Part shown: positions 61,179 to 64,000 of the stretch, piece by piece
How the letters are laid out: every line of letters starts with the position of its first letter
Position numbering within the stretch: the first letter of the stretch is position 1
Assembly (NCBI GenBank): GCA_017651425.1
Contig: JAGCCZ010000038.1
Location: 1 to 64,000 of the forward strand
From: Bacteroidales bacterium
Lineage (GTDB): Bacteria; Bacteroidota; Bacteroidia; Bacteroidales; WCHB1-69
Reading direction: 5' to 3'
Length of the DNA: 64,000 nucleotides
The notes under the pieces: generated by a model
What the model was told of the DNA's origin: nothing
Seen by the model: only the letters and a program-made list of their open reading frames with translations
Database searches by the model: none
Made by a program: the position numbers and the translations under genes

Positions 61179-63554
61179 TTATTCCTTTTTCAGGGCCTCC
61201 GCAGGGTTCGTCTTCGCGGCACGTAACGTCTGCCATAACACGGAGAGGAAGGCCAGCAGCATAGTGACCACAACCGCCACGACAATGATCCAGCCGTAAT
61301 GCTCAATACGGTAGGCGAAACGTTCCAAGTATTTGCCGCTAAGCCAAACAGCAAGGGGAGCTCCGATGATTGCGGCAATTCCGACGAGTAGCATGTAGTC
61401 TTTCACCGTGCGCCGCAGCTCGCGGTTGACATCGCTGCCGAATACCTTGCGGATGGCGATGCTGTGGCTGCCCTCGTCACAATAATAGGTGCTCATGGCA
61501 ACGAGACCGAGAAGGGAAAGCAACACCGACAGACCCATGAAAATCTCCAACAGCCGTACGGTGCGTTTGGCCTCTTCCAATTGTTCCAACATCAGATCAT
61601 CCACATACCCGCACTTGATGTCTCTGCCAACGCCCTCCTTTTTCTTCACCCACTGGTTGTAGTGATCCATAATCTGTCTTTCCGCTTCCGCATGGTCACC
61701 CGTAGTCTTGACGAGCAAGCCAACTCCGTAGCCCGTTTTCTCAATATCAAACACAAAAACACCTCCATTTAAATTATAGTCGCCATCGGCACAGGCAGCT
61801 CCTTTGACAGGAAAATCATGCACAATACCTCCAATGTAATCCACATTCAGAAAGTAATAGGTGCTAAAATATGCGGCTATCCTATTCAAAAATGAAGTGG
61901 AGGTATCGGAAACACCGCTTTCTACCAAGACATGCTCGCCCAACCACAGCGAATTGGCTTTGGGATGGCCGAAATCCTCAATCACCTCAAACCCCAACAG
62001 TTGGAAATAGGTTGAGTCGCATAGAACCGTTACCATTTTTATCTCGCTTTTTGAATCGTCTTCCATATCTGGAATGCCAAAGCTATAGTTGATTTTCCCA
62101 GGATAACCTTGTCCGATACCGACTGCTTCAACACATGGCAACGACTTGAGTTCTTCCACGATGGGCAAATATGCTCTTGGAGGATAAGGCTCATCAATAA
62201 CAAAAAGGTCATTTGTCTGAAGATGGGTGGGGCGGTTAACCATGTGCCGCATCTGTACCTCCATCACGATAGCCAAGGCAATCAGCACAAACGAAAGCAC
62301 ACTCTGAAAAACGATGAATATCTTGTTGAACCACATTTTGTTGTATTGGCGGAATGCGCCGCGAACCACCTCAATCGGGGCATAACGGGAGGCGAACAAA
62401 GCAGGCAACCAGCCTGAAAGTACACCTATCAGCAGGATGCCACTCACATACGCGACTATGTATGCGGGCGTCATCAACAGCCGTAGTTGGATGTCGGCAT
62501 CGGGAGTATTGCTGACTAACAGCCGATTCATCGTGGGCACCAGAGCGTAAGCCAACAGAAAGGCAAAACCGAAACATACTGCCGTGAACAACACGGATTC
62601 GGCAATAAGTTTGCCCATGACGGACAGTTTCTGCGCCCCTAAAAGCCGGCGGGTGGCCATCTCTTTGGCACGTTTTCCCACCAAAGCCATGCTGAGGTTG
62701 ATGTAGTTGATGACAGCCGACAGCAAAAGAAGGATGACGATGGCCGTAAGAATCCGGATGTTTGTGAGATTCCCCGTGTGAATACTTTTATTCGAATGGG
62801 AATAGGAATTGAAGAATATCTCCTTATAATTGTACACCACAAGCCCTTTTAACCACTCTTCACCCCAAGAACTATAATTTTGATTGCAGAGGTCAAGTAC
62901 TTTGTTTTTGAAAGCCTCCTCGTCCGTGTTCTCCATTCTCTGAAAGAGAGTGAGCACACCCTGGATGATTCGAAAAGGCGTTTCGTCCTCATAGATTTTG
63001 TCATCAAAAGGGACCAACACGTCAAAATACTGAATCAGAGAATTTTGGACATCTTTCATGATTCCGCAAATGACATACTGCTTTTTATCAATGACAATGG
63101 TCTTGCCTAACAAATTCCCATTGTCCTCAAACTGTCTGGCCATCGTCTCACTGATAATGGCATTGTTGGCTTCGGAAAAGTGGTCCTTGCTCCCGTCAAC
63201 GAACGTGTAATATGGGAAAAGGGTGAAAAAGTCCTGGTCAACGAACTTAATGTTGGCGGGATAGGTTTTATCCTGAAAAACAAGCGCATCATCTTTTCCC
63301 GAAATTCTAGTAATCGCCTCAATTTCAGGAATATTGGTCTCCAGAGATTCTTTATCCCAAACGGACAGCCCCAGGTGTAACGTATTACTAAGGCAGTAAA
63401 TGCGGTCATGATTGGGATTCTCATTCACGACAGCCCACTGCTGCGCCACGTAGCTGCCAATCAGGATGACGAAAGCCAAGCTCACGACCAGCCCCACCGC
63501 CTCGATGGCGGTGTATAATTTGTTTCTGCTTAGGAATTTGAGATAACTGCTCAT
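61179..63554 (-). CDS. MacB-type FtsX ABC transporter permease
   Basis: The protein has 791 residues. ATG 63554 gives MSSYLKFLSRNKLYTAIEAVG; two upstream ATGs (63560, 63593) are less likely because the family starts here. The ends match the paralogues at 53985 and 57052, including LRAAKTNPAEALKKE, and the last loop has DEGSHSIAIRKVFGSDVNREL. Periplasmic parts are distinct, so the ligand may differ. It is a single-gene unit under promoter C, with a palindromic repeat (63573-63602) between promoter and start. No own ATPase gene is linked. Confidence 0.93.
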   Translation of the reverse strand: MSSYLKFLSRNKLYTAIEAVGLVVSLAFVILIGSYVAQQWAVVNENPNHDRIYCLSNTLHLGLSVWDKESLETNIPEIEAITRISGKDDALVFQDKTYPANIKFVDQDFFTLFPYYTFVDGSKDHFSEANNAIISETMARQFEDNGNLLGKTIVIDKKQYVICGIMKDVQNSLIQYFDVLVPFDDKIYEDETPFRIIQGVLTLFQRMENTDEEAFKNKVLDLCNQNYSSWGEEWLKGLVVYNYKEIFFNSYSHSNKSIHTGNLTNIRILTAIVILLLLSAVINYINLSMALVGKRAKEMATRRLLGAQKLSVMGKLIAESVLFTAVCFGFAFLLAYALVPTMNRLLVSNTPDADIQLRLLMTPAYIVAYVSGILLIGVLSGWLPALFASRYAPIEVVRGAFRQYNKMWFNKIFIVFQSVLSFVLIALAIVMEVQMRHMVNRPTHLQTNDLFVIDEPYPPRAYLPIVEELKSLPCVEAVGIGQGYPGKINYSFGIPDMEDDSKSEIKMVTVLCDSTYFQLLGFEVIEDFGHPKANSLWLGEHVLVESGVSDTSTSFLNRIAAYFSTYYFLNVDYIGGIVHDFPVKGAACADGDYNLNGGVFVFDIEKTGYGVGLLVKTTGDHAEAERQIMDHYNQWVKKKEGVGRDIKCGYVDDLMLEQLEEAKRTVRLLEIFMGLSVLLSLLGLVAMSTYYCDEGSHSIAIRKVFGSDVNRELRRTVKDYMLLVGIAAIIGAPLAVWLSGKYLERFAYRIEHYGWIIVVAVVVTMLLAFLSVLWQTLRAAKTNPAEALKKE

Positions 63555-63572
63555 AATCATTCGGTTTCTATC

Positions 63573-63602
63573 TGTAGAGACGCGCCATGGCACGTCTCTA
63601 CA
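63573..63602. repeat. Palindromic repeat, copy 3, in a leader
   Basis: TGTAGAGACG arms flank a GCCATGGC core over 30 nt. Unlike the other copies it is upstream of a permease start, between promoter C and ATG 63554. Confidence 0.8.
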
Positions 63603-63610
63603 ATTATCAT

Positions 63611-63626
63611 ATCATTTTCCGTGCCA
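63611..63626 (-). promoter_or_regulatory. Sigma-54-like promoter C (-24 TGGCACG)
   Basis: The minus strand reads TGGCACGGAAAATGAT. It lies 57 bp before ATG 63554, which is 26-28 bp more than in A and B, close to the length of the intervening palindromic repeat. Confidence 0.55.
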
Positions 63627-63678
63627 AAAACATAAACCTTTGGTTGTCAATCATCTAAACATCAAACAAAAGAGCCGC

Positions 63679-63717
63679 TGTAAAGATTTCTTACAGCAGG
63701 TGTAAGGTTTCTTTACA
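63679..63717 (-). promoter_or_regulatory. Paired activator sites C (two 17-bp palindromes)
   Basis: TGTAAAGATTTCTTACA (63679-63695) and TGTAAGGTTTCTTTACA (63701-63717) lie 53 bp upstream of the -24 element of promoter C. Confidence 0.78.
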
Positions 63718-63814
63718 GGTATCATCATTTTATAAAAGTCATCATTGAAACTTTCATAATGGCAAAGATACTATTTTTGGGACAAGTCATCGCCCTTTTG
63801 CAAAAACGAGTTCC

Positions 63815-63882
63815 TTGGCGTAATCTCATAAAAAAATCGAGATTGCGCCAGAATTCTACCACAAGGTTGGCGCAATCTCATA
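63815..63882. promoter_or_regulatory. Direct and inverted TTGGCGCAATCTCATA repeats upstream of the right-edge ATPase
   Basis: A 16-nt direct repeat (63815-63830 and 63867-63882, one mismatch) brackets an inverted copy GAGATTGCGCC (63839-63849), an exact reverse complement of 63869-63879. The -7 element follows at once (63891-63899). Confidence 0.75.
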
Positions 63883-63890
63883 TTTTTTTG

Positions 63891-63899
63891 TATCTTTGC
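63891..63899 (+). promoter_or_regulatory. -7 promoter element TATCTTTGC of the right-edge ATPase
   Basis: It matches TAnnTTTGC, 16 bp before ATG 63916. Confidence 0.7.
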
Positions 63900-63915
63900 G
63901 CCAAAATTCAAAAAC

Positions 63916-64000
63916 ATGAAAGAGAACATCATCGGCCGTAAAGAACAGATAATCAAGCTGGAAAAGTATTTGGCAAGTGAAAAATCGGAGTTCGTCGCTA
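63916..64000 (+). CDS. N-terminus of an AAA ATPase (runs off window)
   Basis: Only 28 codons are visible: MKENIIGRKEQIIKLEKYLA followed by SEKSEFVA. The IGRKEQI...L...EFVA pattern is the entry motif that precedes Walker A in archaeal-type ATPases like that at 59572-60993 (FISRRQEIRLL...AEFVAVYGRRRVGKT). A strong -7 element and a repeat cluster lie upstream. The rest is outside the window. Confidence 0.7.
   Translation, partial: MKENIIGRKEQIIKLEKYLASEKSEFVA

Overview
The window looks like a chromosomal segment from a Bacteroidota (probably Bacteroidales) bacterium. Evidence: many genes are preceded by the Bacteroidota -7 element TAnnTTTGC; Bacteroidota-type families dominate (DUF4369-like thioredoxin lipoproteins, PorT-like barrels, a GH92 mannosidase, a fused FeoA-FeoB, a 1410-residue acyl-CoA dehydratase activase, repeated MacB-type FtsX permeases); and the truncated protein at the left edge has the Gly-Cys-Asp-Ser repeats of large Bacteroidota surface proteins. 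The GC content looks moderately high in genes and lower in promoters and some accessory genes. No species can be named from this.

Layout. 1-5542: 3' part of a giant secreted surface protein and an AAA-ATPase/nuclease-fold protein. 5647-10362: a P-loop protein, Xaa-Pro aminopeptidase, a non-coding stretch holding copy 1 of a structured repeat, and a DUF4140/DUF4139 protein. 10389-13444: an orphan Card1/Can2-like CARF nuclease, a small outer-membrane protein, a 17-codon lipoprotein-signal ORF and a lipoprotein. 13548-20360: phosphoglucosamine mutase, two envelope thioredoxins, an alpha-oxoamine synthase and HemW. 20357-27899: a von Willebrand-A protein with a barrel-like C-terminus, a GH20 hexosaminidase, a lipoprotein/barrel pair and ribosomal protein S1. 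28091-32511: initiator tRNA, a DUF937 protein, copy 2 of the structured repeat, a GH92 mannosidase and a GldL-like small membrane protein. 32555-39511: a secreted unknown, DinB, and a TetR/activase operon. 39604-49386: FeoAB, GlmS, a TPR protein coupled to an outer-membrane barrel, and a CAU tRNA. 49490-64000: four full MacB-type permeases plus one remnant, one ABC ATPase, and AAA-ATPase genes wedged between them.

How parts fit together. GlmM (13548) and GlmS (42233) serve UDP-GlcNAc synthesis; GH20 and GH92 suggest glycan use; FeoAB feeds iron to Fe-S enzymes such as HemW and the activase.

The strongest unexplained signals are three. (1) A roughly 390-bp intergenic repeat occurs in two inverted copies (about 8170-8558 and 28882-29275), with a 12-bp stem in which two base pairs have changed in a compensatory way. 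(2) Three permease operons share one promoter architecture: a sigma-54-like -24 element TGGCACG with a pair of 17-bp TGTAA-N7-TTACA palindromes always 53-54 bp upstream. (3) A Card1-type cyclic-oligonucleotide-sensing nuclease stands alone with no CRISPR locus in view and a 22-nt near-palindrome in its leader.
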